A DNA stretch of 20,789 nt, taken from NCBI GenBank assembly GCA_029557995.1, contig JAKQHQ010000019.1:1-20789 (forward strand). The letters are read 5' to 3'. This DNA comes from an archaeon (GTDB lineage Archaea > Iainarchaeota > Iainarchaeia > Iainarchaeales > CSSED10-239). The translations under genes were made by a program, and so were the position numbers. Below the pieces are notes generated by a model. The model was not told where the DNA came from and did no database searches. It was given only the letters and a program-made list of their open reading frames with translations. Shown here piece after piece: positions 13,976 through 20,789 of the stretch (positions are counted from its first letter, which is position 1; every line of letters begins with the position of its first letter).

Positions 13976-15865
13976 TTATCTTAACCTTATGCTTTCAAGG
14001 TCTTGTATTGATACTGCATTTACATTGTACTTCTTGGAAGCATATCTTCCAAACTCCTGGCAGGAGTCCCCATGGTTGATAAGTATTGTCTTTGGCACAG
14101 GCTTAAGATTGTTTAGGAAGTTTAGTAGCTCTGCCCTGTAAGAGTGCCCGCTAAACGAGTCAATCGTCTCTATTCTCATGTTGATGTCTAGGTTCTTTGT
14201 CTTGCCTTCCTCAATGATTGGCATTGACCTTAGCCCCTTTTGTATCTTGTAGCCAAGTGAGTTCTTGCCTTGGTAACCTACAAAGACCAAGGTATTGTTT
14301 GGGTCGCTAGCGTATTTATTAAAATACCTCAGCGATGGCCCGCCAGTAAGCATACCAGAAGATGCAAGAATCACAGTCCCTGGGGTTATCAGCTCCTCGC
14401 CATCCTTTGCGTCGTCAACTGTCACAAATATATCAGATAGAAATGGTGAGTTGTTTTGAAGCACCCTTGTTTTTATGTTTTTTTTCATAAACTCTGGATA
14501 GACTGTGTGTATTGCTGACGCCTGCCTAGTCATGCCATCAACAAGGATTTTTGGAGCCTTTAACTTACCAAGCCTGTAATACTCCTCAAGGATTAGCATT
14601 GCCTCCTGCGCCCTTCCAACAGAAAACACAGGTATCAAGGTTATCCCACCTTTGTCAACTGTCTGGTTTATCACATCAATGAGGTAGCCCTCTGAATGCA
14701 TCCTTGAAGGTGTGATATCTTTCCCTGCATATGTGCTTTCCATAATCATTGACTCAACCCTTGGGTAGTTGATGTCCATATTGTTGAAAAGCCTTGTGAA
14801 GCCAAACTTGAAGTCGCCTGTATACACTAGGTTTTGCTTGCCCTCGCCAATATGTAGATGCACAGAAGCAGAACCAAGTATGTGCGCTGCGTCATGGAAG
14901 GTAAGCCTAATGCCTGGGGCGATGTCTGTAACCTCCCTGTAGTCCCTTGTGATTGTGTGTTTTATGCATTCCTTGATATGCTCCTCAAGATATGGTGGCT
15001 CCCTTCCGCTCTTTACAGCAACATCAATCAAGTCAAACTGAAGCAAGGCCATAAGGTCCCTTGTAGGTTCAGTACAATAGACAGGCCCATGATAGCCTGC
15101 CTTGAAAAGATATGGCAAAAAACCACAGTGGTCAACATGCGCATGGCTGATGACTACTGCATCAAGTTCGTCTAATGGAAATCTCAGCACATCAAGATAT
15201 GGTGCTTCCTCGCTCTTATCTGCAACATTGAGTCCACAGTCCAGAAGAATCTTTGTGTCTGGTGTCTCAAGTAGCACACAACTTCTGCCAACCTCCCTAA
15301 ACCCACCTAATGCAGTTACCCTTATCCAATCGTTGTTGCTCACTGGTGGGCTATAGATTGTGCTTGCAACATTTTTCAGAAACACCTTTCTCTCTGCACT
15401 GCTCTTTAATAAAGTTAGCCGTATTCTTTTTAAAATCTCAGAGGGCTCCATTGGTGCCCGTATTATCCTTGGAATCCAGCCTGTCTTTTTGATAATATCT
15501 TTTGACACAATGCCTTGCTTGCCTATAACCACACCTGGCTTTATTGCTTCAATCACAACCTCGCTAAACACGCTGTCAAAGAATATGCTCTTGATGTCAG
15601 CGTCTTGCGGGATTATCTCCTTTATCAGTTGCAGGGCTTGCGCTGGGTCCATAAGTATGCTTTTTTCTGATCTTATATTTATCCTTTTTTTCAAGCATTC
15701 TGCAAGCTCCCCGACTATTGACTTTTCATCAAAAAAGACAAGTGGGGTGTCTGTGTAGATGCCAATCTCCGGACCCTCTGCCTCTATCTTTGAGCTGTGT
15801 ATGCCTTTTTTTGTCAAAAACTTTTCTATATAGTCCTTTATCTGTTTAAACTGTTCTTGTTCCAT
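13976..15865 (-). CDS. fttA: aCPSF1/FttA, beta-CASP ribonuclease and transcription termination factor
   Basis: aCPSF1 (FttA) is the archaeal CPSF73-like nuclease that cleaves nascent RNA at U-rich 3' ends and terminates transcription. The 629 residues fit the family. An N-terminal KH-type region includes VVIGKQGIVSKDI (112-124). The metallo-beta-lactamase domain shows HAHVDH (241-246), H328 in AAHILGSA and D351 in TGDF. The beta-CASP domain covers about 395-560 (SSGMLTGGP at 502-510). Final metal-site motifs are DSFSGHS (H574) and INHGD (H598). ATG 15865 is preceded by CAGGA 8 nt upstream. The 61-nt gap from psmB carries three U7 tracts, a possible self-target (see findings). The Fap7-type kinase follows after 2 nt. 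Confidence 0.96.
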   Translation of the reverse strand: MEQEQFKQIKDYIEKFLTKKGIHSSKIEAEGPEIGIYTDTPLVFFDEKSIVGELAECLKKRINIRSEKSILMDPAQALQLIKEIIPQDADIKSIFFDSVFSEVVIEAIKPGVVIGKQGIVSKDIIKKTGWIPRIIRAPMEPSEILKRIRLTLLKSSAERKVFLKNVASTIYSPPVSNNDWIRVTALGGFREVGRSCVLLETPDTKILLDCGLNVADKSEEAPYLDVLRFPLDELDAVVISHAHVDHCGFLPYLFKAGYHGPVYCTEPTRDLMALLQFDLIDVAVKSGREPPYLEEHIKECIKHTITRDYREVTDIAPGIRLTFHDAAHILGSASVHLHIGEGKQNLVYTGDFKFGFTRLFNNMDINYPRVESMIMESTYAGKDITPSRMHSEGYLIDVINQTVDKGGITLIPVFSVGRAQEAMLILEEYYRLGKLKAPKILVDGMTRQASAIHTVYPEFMKKNIKTRVLQNNSPFLSDIFVTVDDAKDGEELITPGTVILASSGMLTGGPSLRYFNKYASDPNNTLVFVGYQGKNSLGYKIQKGLRSMPIIEEGKTKNLDINMRIETIDSFSGHSYRAELLNFLNNLKPVPKTILINHGDSCQEFGRYASKKYNVNAVSIQDLESIRLR

Positions 15866-15885
15866 AACTTTTCCTGTTTTTCTAG

Positions 15886-15921
15886 AAAAAAATAGATTAA
15901 CAAAATAAAAAAAGAAAAAAA
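15886..15921 (-). terminator. Triple U7 tract between psmB and aCPSF1
   Basis: On the minus strand, U7 runs lie at 15921-15915, 15913-15907 and 15892-15886, directly after the psmB stop (15927) and before the aCPSF1 ATG (15865). This is the strongest U-rich terminator-like signal in the window. No stem-loop accompanies it, as usual for archaea. Confidence 0.5.
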
Positions 15922-15926
15922 TGTAA

Positions 15927-16532
15927 TCAGTTGTATTTAACTATTGGGAGCTCGTCAATCTTGTCTTTCTTTATGACTACAATCTTTATGCCTTGTCCGC
16001 CAGTATAGATGTCCCTTTTCTTTGCTGCATTGATTGCATCCTTTGCAAGCTTTATTGCGTCTTCAGTTGACATTCCCTTCTTGTAGTTACTGTCAAGGAC
16101 GCTCAAGGCAAGCTCAGAGCCAGACCCTGAATAGGAGAATTCTTTTTCCTCAACAATCCCACCTGTTATGTCTAGGTTATAGAGTGAGAGTCCACCAACT
16201 GAGCCAGCAAGTATGAACTGTGTGATGAAAGGAACCATCTTGTTGGAGTTTAAGATGTTTGACAACAGCGTTGCACAGGCCTTTGTATTCATTGGCGTCT
16301 TGTGCTCAAGCTCAAAAAGGCTTGCCTGCACCCTTAAAAACCTCACCAGAACCAATGCATCACCAACTGAGCCAGCAATCGTAACCGCCAGATGCTCATT
16401 AATCTGGTAGATTTTTGTCATGTCTGCATTGGACTGGAGATTGCCCATTGTCGCCTGCATGTCAGCTGCAAGGACTATAGAATCCTTTGCGATTATAGCT
16501 ATAGTTGTTGTGCCTGTCTTGTACGATTCCAC
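15927..16532 (-). CDS. psmB: Proteasome subunit beta
   Basis: This is the catalytic 20S proteasome beta subunit, an N-terminal threonine hydrolase. From GTG 16532 the 201 residues give a short propeptide MESYKTG. After cleavage at Gly7 the catalytic Thr8 becomes Thr1. Asp24 and Lys40 then sit exactly at mature positions 17 and 33, the classic triad. The C-terminal GSGSELALSVLD and ATP-independent core features fit the family. A longer start (ATG 16559) adds nine residues and overlaps the FKBP gene by 23 nt. GTG 16532 has GGTGAG 3 nt before it and lies 4 nt after the FKBP stop, so I prefer it. The alpha subunit and the PAN ATPase are not in the window. Confidence 0.93.
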   Translation of the reverse strand: MESYKTGTTTIAIIAKDSIVLAADMQATMGNLQSNADMTKIYQINEHLAVTIAGSVGDALVLVRFLRVQASLFELEHKTPMNTKACATLLSNILNSNKMVPFITQFILAGSVGGLSLYNLDITGGIVEEKEFSYSGSGSELALSVLDSNYKKGMSTEDAIKLAKDAINAAKKRDIYTGGQGIKIVVIKKDKIDELPIVKYN

Positions 16533-16535
16533 ATT

Positions 16536-16541
16536 CTCACC
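16536..16541 (-). promoter_or_regulatory. GGTGAG ribosome-binding site for psmB, overlapping the FKBP stop codon
   Basis: The hexamer contains the TGA stop of the preceding FKBP gene and sits 3 nt before the GTG start. This arrangement would couple the two genes' translation. It is the same motif and spacing as before aEF1B. Confidence 0.5.
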
Positions 16542-17220
16542 TTTTTTCCTGTCTTTCATAATTTTCAGAAAACTTCACATTTGAAAAACCACAGCACTCA
16601 AACACTGACTGTATGAAAAGATACTTGATGTAATCAATCTCCTTAGGCAATGCTCCTGGAACAACAATCTCAAGCTCGCTGTCGTTTGTGTTAAGCCTTG
16701 CCTTGCCCTCTGGCATAAAGAAGAAATATTTGGAAAACAATGCTTCTGCCTTGTCCTTGTCTGTTGTGCAGAGTTTTTTTAGAGTGACCTTGTAATCCAA
16801 GTCCCTTCCTGCAAACTCTGGATTGAAGTCAACCTGCACTCTCCCACCTGAGACATTCAACACCTTCCCCTGTTTGTTTCCAAGGTTTATGTGCATGCCT
16901 GGCTTTGGGTCAATCTTTTCTTTCTTGAAATCTGCTTGTGGAATCAGCTGGATTAATTTTGGGTTTCTGTCTCCAAATGCCTTGTCTTTAGTTAGAGTGA
17001 ACTCCTTTTCTTGCCCCTCTTCAAGCTCCTTTATGTTCTCCTCAACACCTTTCAATAGCTCCCCACTGGAAAACACTACTGTCAAGGGCTCGTATCTTGT
17101 CTTTGAGTCATAGATTCCAGAGCCCTTTGCAATATTTTCAAGTGTGGTGTCAAGCACTTCTTTTGTGTTGTGGTCCTGAATCACTAACTCTATCTTTATT
17201 ACATCATTATTGTTTATCAT
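16537..17220 (-). CDS. FKBP-type peptidyl-prolyl isomerase (SlyD-like)
   Basis: A cytosolic FKBP-type prolyl isomerase and chaperone. The 227 residues from ATG 17220 show an FKBP fold split by an IF (insert-in-flap) domain: LLKGVEENIKELEEGQ (56-71), AFGDRNPKLIQLIP (81-94), the insert about 85-135, and VDFNPEFAGRDLDYKV (130-145). A C-terminal extension of about 75 residues is typical of long archaeal FKBPs. An in-frame ATG at 17337 would add 39 hydrophobic and basic residues. AGAGGT lies 7 nt before ATG 17220, and that start fits the family (short lead before the first strand), so the longer form is rejected. It is the first gene of the run with psmB. Confidence 0.9.
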   Translation of the reverse strand: MINNNDVIKIELVIQDHNTKEVLDTTLENIAKGSGIYDSKTRYEPLTVVFSSGELLKGVEENIKELEEGQEKEFTLTKDKAFGDRNPKLIQLIPQADFKKEKIDPKPGMHINLGNKQGKVLNVSGGRVQVDFNPEFAGRDLDYKVTLKKLCTTDKDKAEALFSKYFFFMPEGKARLNTNDSELEIVVPGALPKEIDYIKYLFIQSVFECCGFSNVKFSENYERQEKR

Positions 17221-17227
17221 TATTATA

Positions 17228-17233
17228 ACCTCT
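17228..17233 (-). promoter_or_regulatory. Shine-Dalgarno site fixing the FKBP start
   Basis: AGAGGT on the minus strand, 7 nt before ATG 17220, supports the short FKBP over a 39-residue extension. Confidence 0.5.
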
Positions 17234-17321
17234 GTTACAAACAAGGGTTTTAATTTTCTTTTTAAAAAACGAAATGCTAAAATAGTATATATATTAGATA
17301 CCAATCCTATTATAAAGGTTG

Positions 17322-17370
17322 CTATCTCAAACTGCAAAAGCAGTTATTCTGTCGTGAATTTATATAATAC
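17322..17370. repeat. 49-bp tandem repeat, copy 1
   Basis: Copy 1 of a direct repeat with period 53. It contains a perfect hairpin AACTGC-AAAA-GCAGTT (17330-17345) and ends in TTTATATA (17359-17366). It matches copy 2 at 44 of 49 positions by hand alignment. It lies in the gap between divergent FKBP and hel308. Confidence 0.9.
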
Positions 17371-17374
17371 ATAA

Positions 17375-17423
17375 CTATCTCAAACTGCAAAAGCAATTAT
17401 TCTATTGTGAGTTTATATACTAC
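17375..17423. repeat. 49-bp tandem repeat, copy 2
   Basis: Copy 2 of the repeat. The hairpin here has one mismatch (AACTGC-AAAA-GCAATT, 17383-17398). The TTTATATA at 17412-17419 is positioned to serve as the hel308 TATA box. A 4-nt spacer separates the copies. Confidence 0.9.
17412..17419 (+). promoter_or_regulatory. TATA element for hel308
   Basis: TTTATATA, 35-42 nt before ATG 17454, predicts a start near 17440 and a leader of about 14 nt. An inverted repeat AATCTA...TAGATT (17429-17449) overlaps that predicted start site. An identical octamer 53 bp upstream (copy 1) could be a second promoter. Confidence 0.5.
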
Positions 17424-17453
17424 TTAAAAATCTAATCGCATAATAGATTACTT

Positions 17454-19589
17454 ATGGGTATAGGTATTATTGAAACTGTGATTAGGGCTAATAACTTTAC
17501 AAGCCTTAACCCTGTCCAAGAGCATGCAAGTAAACATATAGGCAAGAACCTTGTTGTATGTGCACCGACTGCCTCAGGGAAGACAACTGTCTTTGAGATG
17601 GAGCTTCTGCATTTTGCTGGGCTTGGAAAAAAGAGCATCTATATTTCCCCACTTAAAGCACTGACTTTTGAGCATTACAATAACATAAAAAGCAAATACA
17701 AGTATCTAAATTTAAGGTTTGGAATCGCAACAGGCGACCTTGACTCAAGCTCAAAAAACCTGTCTAGCTATGATGTGCTGTTTATGACTTACGAAAAGCT
17801 TGACTCTGTTATAAGGCACGCCCCAGATTGGCTAAGCCAGATTGGGCTTGTCTGCATTGACGAAATACACGAGATTGACAGCGACAGGGGTGCAACCCTT
17901 GAGGTTCTTATAACCCAGCTAAGGCATAACTACCCTGATATTGTGTTCCTTGGGCTGTCAGCTACAATCGGCAACCCCCAAGCCCTTTCCAAATGGCTTG
18001 GCTCAGCACTTGTGAAAAGCAATTACAGACCAATACCGCTTGACATTGGCATTGCCTACCAAAACACAATTTACTTTGAAAGCGGAAAAAAAGAATTGGA
18101 AGTGACTAGCAAGGAGGATTACCTAGGCGCCTTGGTTGAGGATGTACTTAAGATTGGTAAACAAGCAATTGTGTTTTGCAACTCTAGAAGCAACACCATG
18201 AACTTTTCAGCAAGATACAAACTGCTTGTAAAGAAATATCTCTCTGAAAAGGAAAAGGAGACTTTAAGGCAAAAGGCAAAAGAAATCGGAGAGACCCTAG
18301 AAAGCCCAACTAAGCAATGCCTTGCGCTTTACTCTTGCGTGCTTGATGGCACTGCATTCCATCATGCTGGGCTGGTCTATAAACAAAGACAAGTGATTGA
18401 AGAAGAGTTTAGGAAAGGCAATATAAAAGTCATATTTGCAACTCCAACACTTGCAGCAGGAATCAACCTGCCTGCCTATAGGGTGATTATAACAACTGTC
18501 TACAGGTTTTCAAACGGCTCTATGGTGCTGATACCTGTTAACGAGTTTCATCAAATGAGCGGAAGGGCAGGCAGACCAAGGTATGACAGCAAGGGTGAAG
18601 CAGTGGTGATGGTGAGTAAGGAAAGTGATATCCAAAGGGTATATAACTCCTATGTGACTGCTCAGCCAACAGAGATTGAATCGCAGTTGTCTAAGCCAGG
18701 CAACTTAAGGAGCGTCCTGCTTTCAATCATCTTGCTAAACAACATCAGTACAACAAAAGAGCTTAAGGAATATATAACTAAGACATTTTACTTTTTCGTG
18801 TTTGGAAACTACAAGGCACTTATGGAAATTGTAAGGGAGATAATTGACGAGTTTGTTGATTTTGGGTTCCTGAAAAGAAACAAGGAAAACATTGAGCTTA
18901 CGCTGCTTGGAAAAAAGGTGTGCTTGCTTTATATTGACCCGCTTTCTGCTAACAACATACTAAACGACCTAAAGGCAAAGGCAGGCAAGCCAACAAAGCT
19001 CATAGAACTGCTATTCACTTTATGCAACACAAGCGAGTGCTATCCATATATCAGCGTAAAAAGAGGGCAGGAGGACTTACTGATTTCAAGGCTTGAAGAG
19101 ATTAAGGAAAACATATACTTTGACTATGAGGATATAAACTTGCTTGAAAAGATTGGGCTTAGCGAGCTACTACTTGACTGGGTTGATGAATTGCCTGAAG
19201 ACAAGATTGTTGAAAAACACAACACCACACCTGGACAGCTTCAGGAGTTTGTCAACAAGGTGCTCTGGATAAACCACTGCGTACTTGAGCTTGCTAAAGA
19301 AAACAAAAGCGACATCAAACTCTATAGGGAATACCTTGAGCTTGAAACACAGCTTAAGTATGGTGTCAAAAAGGAACTGCTCTCTCTTGTGCAATTAAAA
19401 AACATTGGAAGAGTAAGGGGTAGAAAGCTTTTCAACTCCGGTATCAAAGGCGTTTCTGACATAAAGAAAGAGCCAGAAAGATTCATTAGTGTTGTTGGGA
19501 GAATAGGGTTTGAAACCCTTAAAGAACTGCAAATTGACTACCAAAAGAGTAGACCAGAGAGCACACAGACAGGCATTACGGATTATTAA
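17454..19589 (+). CDS. hel308: Hel308-family ATP-dependent DNA helicase
   Basis: Hel308 is a Ski2-like 3'-5' helicase acting at stalled or collapsed replication forks. The 711 residues are of usual length. Visible motifs are LNPVQ (18-22), Walker A APTASGKT (37-44), DEIH (136-139), LSATIGN (168-174), ATPTLAAGINLP (329-340) and QMSGRAGRPRYD (367-378). A winged-helix and ratchet region follows. Helix-hairpin-helix sequence near the C-terminus reads NIGRVRGRKLFNSGI. A terminal PCNA-binding motif is not seen. The gene stands alone on the plus strand behind the tandem repeat and ends 12 nt from convergent truD. It could be a near relative within the Ski2 group, but the HhH module favours Hel308. 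Confidence 0.93.
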   Translation: MGIGIIETVIRANNFTSLNPVQEHASKHIGKNLVVCAPTASGKTTVFEMELLHFAGLGKKSIYISPLKALTFEHYNNIKSKYKYLNLRFGIATGDLDSSSKNLSSYDVLFMTYEKLDSVIRHAPDWLSQIGLVCIDEIHEIDSDRGATLEVLITQLRHNYPDIVFLGLSATIGNPQALSKWLGSALVKSNYRPIPLDIGIAYQNTIYFESGKKELEVTSKEDYLGALVEDVLKIGKQAIVFCNSRSNTMNFSARYKLLVKKYLSEKEKETLRQKAKEIGETLESPTKQCLALYSCVLDGTAFHHAGLVYKQRQVIEEEFRKGNIKVIFATPTLAAGINLPAYRVIITTVYRFSNGSMVLIPVNEFHQMSGRAGRPRYDSKGEAVVMVSKESDIQRVYNSYVTAQPTEIESQLSKPGNLRSVLLSIILLNNISTTKELKEYITKTFYFFVFGNYKALMEIVREIIDEFVDFGFLKRNKENIELTLLGKKVCLLYIDPLSANNILNDLKAKAGKPTKLIELLFTLCNTSECYPYISVKRGQEDLLISRLEEIKENIYFDYEDINLLEKIGLSELLLDWVDELPEDKIVEKHNTTPGQLQEFVNKVLWINHCVLELAKENKSDIKLYREYLELETQLKYGVKKELLSLVQLKNIGRVRGRKLFNSGIKGVSDIKKEPERFISVVGRIGFETLKELQIDYQKSRPESTQTGITDY

Positions 19590-19601
19590 TTATTGAAAAC
19601 G

Positions 19602-20789
19602 CTAACACCATTTCTGGTTGCTAGGCTTTATCAATTCCCTAGCTAGGGTGCTTGCGTAATTGCCCTTATCAAGCACAAAGCTAAACTTGATGCAGAGTGG
19701 GCTTGGCAAAACGTCTTGGTTCTTGTAATTATCTGCTACTTCCAATAGCTTCAAGTCGTAGACTGGGACTGTCATTAATCTATAGTCGCCTTTGGTTGAA
19801 AAGACGTGGTGGTCTTTGTTGAAAAAGTCGCAGAGGTTGATGCCTTCCCTGCATAGGATTTCCTGCTCTATCTCTCCAGCAGTGCCATTGCTTAAGTGCG
19901 AGGCAAAGCCAAACAAAGGTATTACAACCTTGCCATCCACTAACATGTCGCCATCTATAGCTCGCGATCCAAAGCCCCTCTTGATTCTTTCGTTTATAAT
20001 CTCGTTGAAAAGATAGGACTGATAGGCGTGCACAAAAAGATACTGTATAGATTTTGGAAGTACCTTGAAAGCACCAAGATAGTCGTCTGGGTGGCTTGCA
20101 AGGTAATTTAGTATCTGGCTTTCAAAGCCTGAGCTGGATGGAAATGCCCTTGCATGTCTTCCAAAGTCCATGTCTTCTTTTATTTGTTTTCTTGCTTGCA
20201 AGAGCTCCTGGCTTTCACAATTGCTAGGTTGTGTAAGATACAGAAGTATTGCATTCTTGTAATCCCTCTTAAGGATTAGCTTGCCGAGCTTGTGGGTGAT
20301 GTCCCTCTGCCCGCCAAACCTCTGCTCCCCAAAATAATTGATAAGCCCTGTTTGTTCTATTTCTCTATAGAACTTATAAAAAAGCTCTTGCAGTTCCTCT
20401 TTTGTAAACCCTGTAATTTGTCTGACTGTGACCGTAAATCTGTTTTGCGTAAGCGAGCCTATGTCTATCCTTTCATTTGCCCAGCTTGGATTGTACAACC
20501 TTATGTTCTTAAAGCTTGCCTTAGATAGCCCTTCCTTAGTTGGCTCGTAAATGGATATTCTTTGGGTTGTTATTGCCCGCTTGTCCTTGAGCCCAGCATA
20601 ACCAACTCGTTTCCTGCTGAACCTAAGGCGCCTAGAAACAAGGTTAATTGCAGAAGTTGTAGAAAGATTAAGCTTTTCCATATCAAGATACAACTGCTCA
20701 TTATCGCCCTTGCTTTCAAAGACCTTGTCCCAGTCGTTCTCTGGAAAGCTGTTGTCTAGAAGATAGCTGACTTTTGTAGTATAATCTCT
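19602..20789 (-). CDS. truD: tRNA pseudouridine synthase TruD (5' end beyond the right edge)
   Basis: TruD/Pus7 converts U13 of tRNAs to pseudouridine. The frame is open to the right edge, giving 395 visible residues and missing perhaps the first few dozen. The catalytic motif GYAGLKDKRAITTQ has Asp at visible residue 69. NYFGEQRFGGQR (151-162) and the terminal YASTLARELIK are further family signatures. A TTG at 20693 and ATG at 20681 are internal: residues before them (LYLDMEKLNLSTTSAI) belong to the conserved strand ahead of the catalytic motif. The gene ends in TAG 12 nt from hel308. Length and motif order fit the archaeal form. Confidence 0.95.
   Translation of the reverse strand, partial: RDYTTKVSYLLDNSFPENDWDKVFESKGDNEQLYLDMEKLNLSTTSAINLVSRRLRFSRKRVGYAGLKDKRAITTQRISIYEPTKEGLSKASFKNIRLYNPSWANERIDIGSLTQNRFTVTVRQITGFTKEELQELFYKFYREIEQTGLINYFGEQRFGGQRDITHKLGKLILKRDYKNAILLYLTQPSNCESQELLQARKQIKEDMDFGRHARAFPSSSGFESQILNYLASHPDDYLGAFKVLPKSIQYLFVHAYQSYLFNEIINERIKRGFGSRAIDGDMLVDGKVVIPLFGFASHLSNGTAGEIEQEILCREGINLCDFFNKDHHVFSTKGDYRLMTVPVYDLKLLEVADNYKNQDVLPSPLCIKFSFVLDKGNYASTLARELIKPSNQKWC

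Noticed and set aside
17221..17337. N-terminal extension of the FKBP gene by 39 residues, with a hydrophobic and basic stretch resembling a signal anchor
   Set aside because: ATG 17220 has AGAGGT 7 nt upstream and gives a family-typical start; the extension crosses AT-rich promoter sequence and ends near the tandem repeat.
17322..17423. CRISPR array
   Set aside because: Only two copies, 4-nt spacer and repeat containing a TATA element; no cas genes.
20681..20693. TTG 20693 or ATG 20681 as the truD start
   Set aside because: The frame stays open for 32 more codons to the edge, and TruD needs additional N-terminal sequence before the catalytic motif.

Overview
The window reads as a compact archaeal chromosome segment. 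It encodes archaeal forms of PCNA, the RFC large subunit, ABCE1, LonB, aEF1B, class I CCA-adding enzyme, Dph2, aCPSF1/FttA, a proteasome beta subunit, Hel308 and archaeal-type TruD. Promoters look archaeal (AT-rich TATA elements 20-40 nt upstream of starts, several apparently leaderless). The proteins are recognisable but rather divergent, and genes are packed with gaps of a few bases or small overlaps. This fits a small-genome, perhaps DPANN-type, archaeon; that placement is an inference. No stretch over 300 bases lacks a gene. The longest gaps are 17221-17453 (a tandem repeat before hel308) and 4593-4778 (the pcn/rfcL promoter region).

Layout. 1-3349: the end of a UPF0173-type metallo-beta-lactamase-fold hydrolase, then RNase Z (minus) divergent from the membrane protease LonB (plus). 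3358-7799: a GNAT acetyltransferase and PCNA (minus), divergent from RFC large subunit and ABCE1 (plus). 7802-9564: four overlapping minus-strand genes for small proteins with class III (prepilin-like) N-termini. 9618-10056: aEF1B and a 51-residue zinc-ribbon protein. 10143-10216: tRNA-Arg(UCG), tail-to-tail with the CCA-adding enzyme (minus). 11746-12738: Dph2. 12752-17220: a minus-strand run, in transcription order FKBP-type prolyl isomerase, proteasome beta, aCPSF1/FttA, Fap7/AK6-type kinase and an unrecognised membrane-anchored protein. 17454-19589: Hel308. 19602-20789: TruD, cut by the right edge.

Most genes serve information processing: tRNA maturation and modification (RNase Z, CCA enzyme, TruD), translation and ribosome biogenesis (aEF1B, ABCE1, Dph2, Fap7-type kinase), replication and repair (PCNA, RFC-L, Hel308), transcription termination (aCPSF1) and protein quality control (LonB, proteasome, FKBP).

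The observations I rate highest are: (1) a sharp codon-usage and GC change inside pcn, at the junction of its two domains, continuing through the GNAT gene; (2) the four-gene prepilin-like cassette; (3) a 49-bp tandem repeat, each copy holding a hairpin and a TATA element, before hel308; (4) three U7 tracts just upstream of the gene for the U-tract-dependent termination factor aCPSF1. All counts were made by hand from the sequence; no database search was possible.
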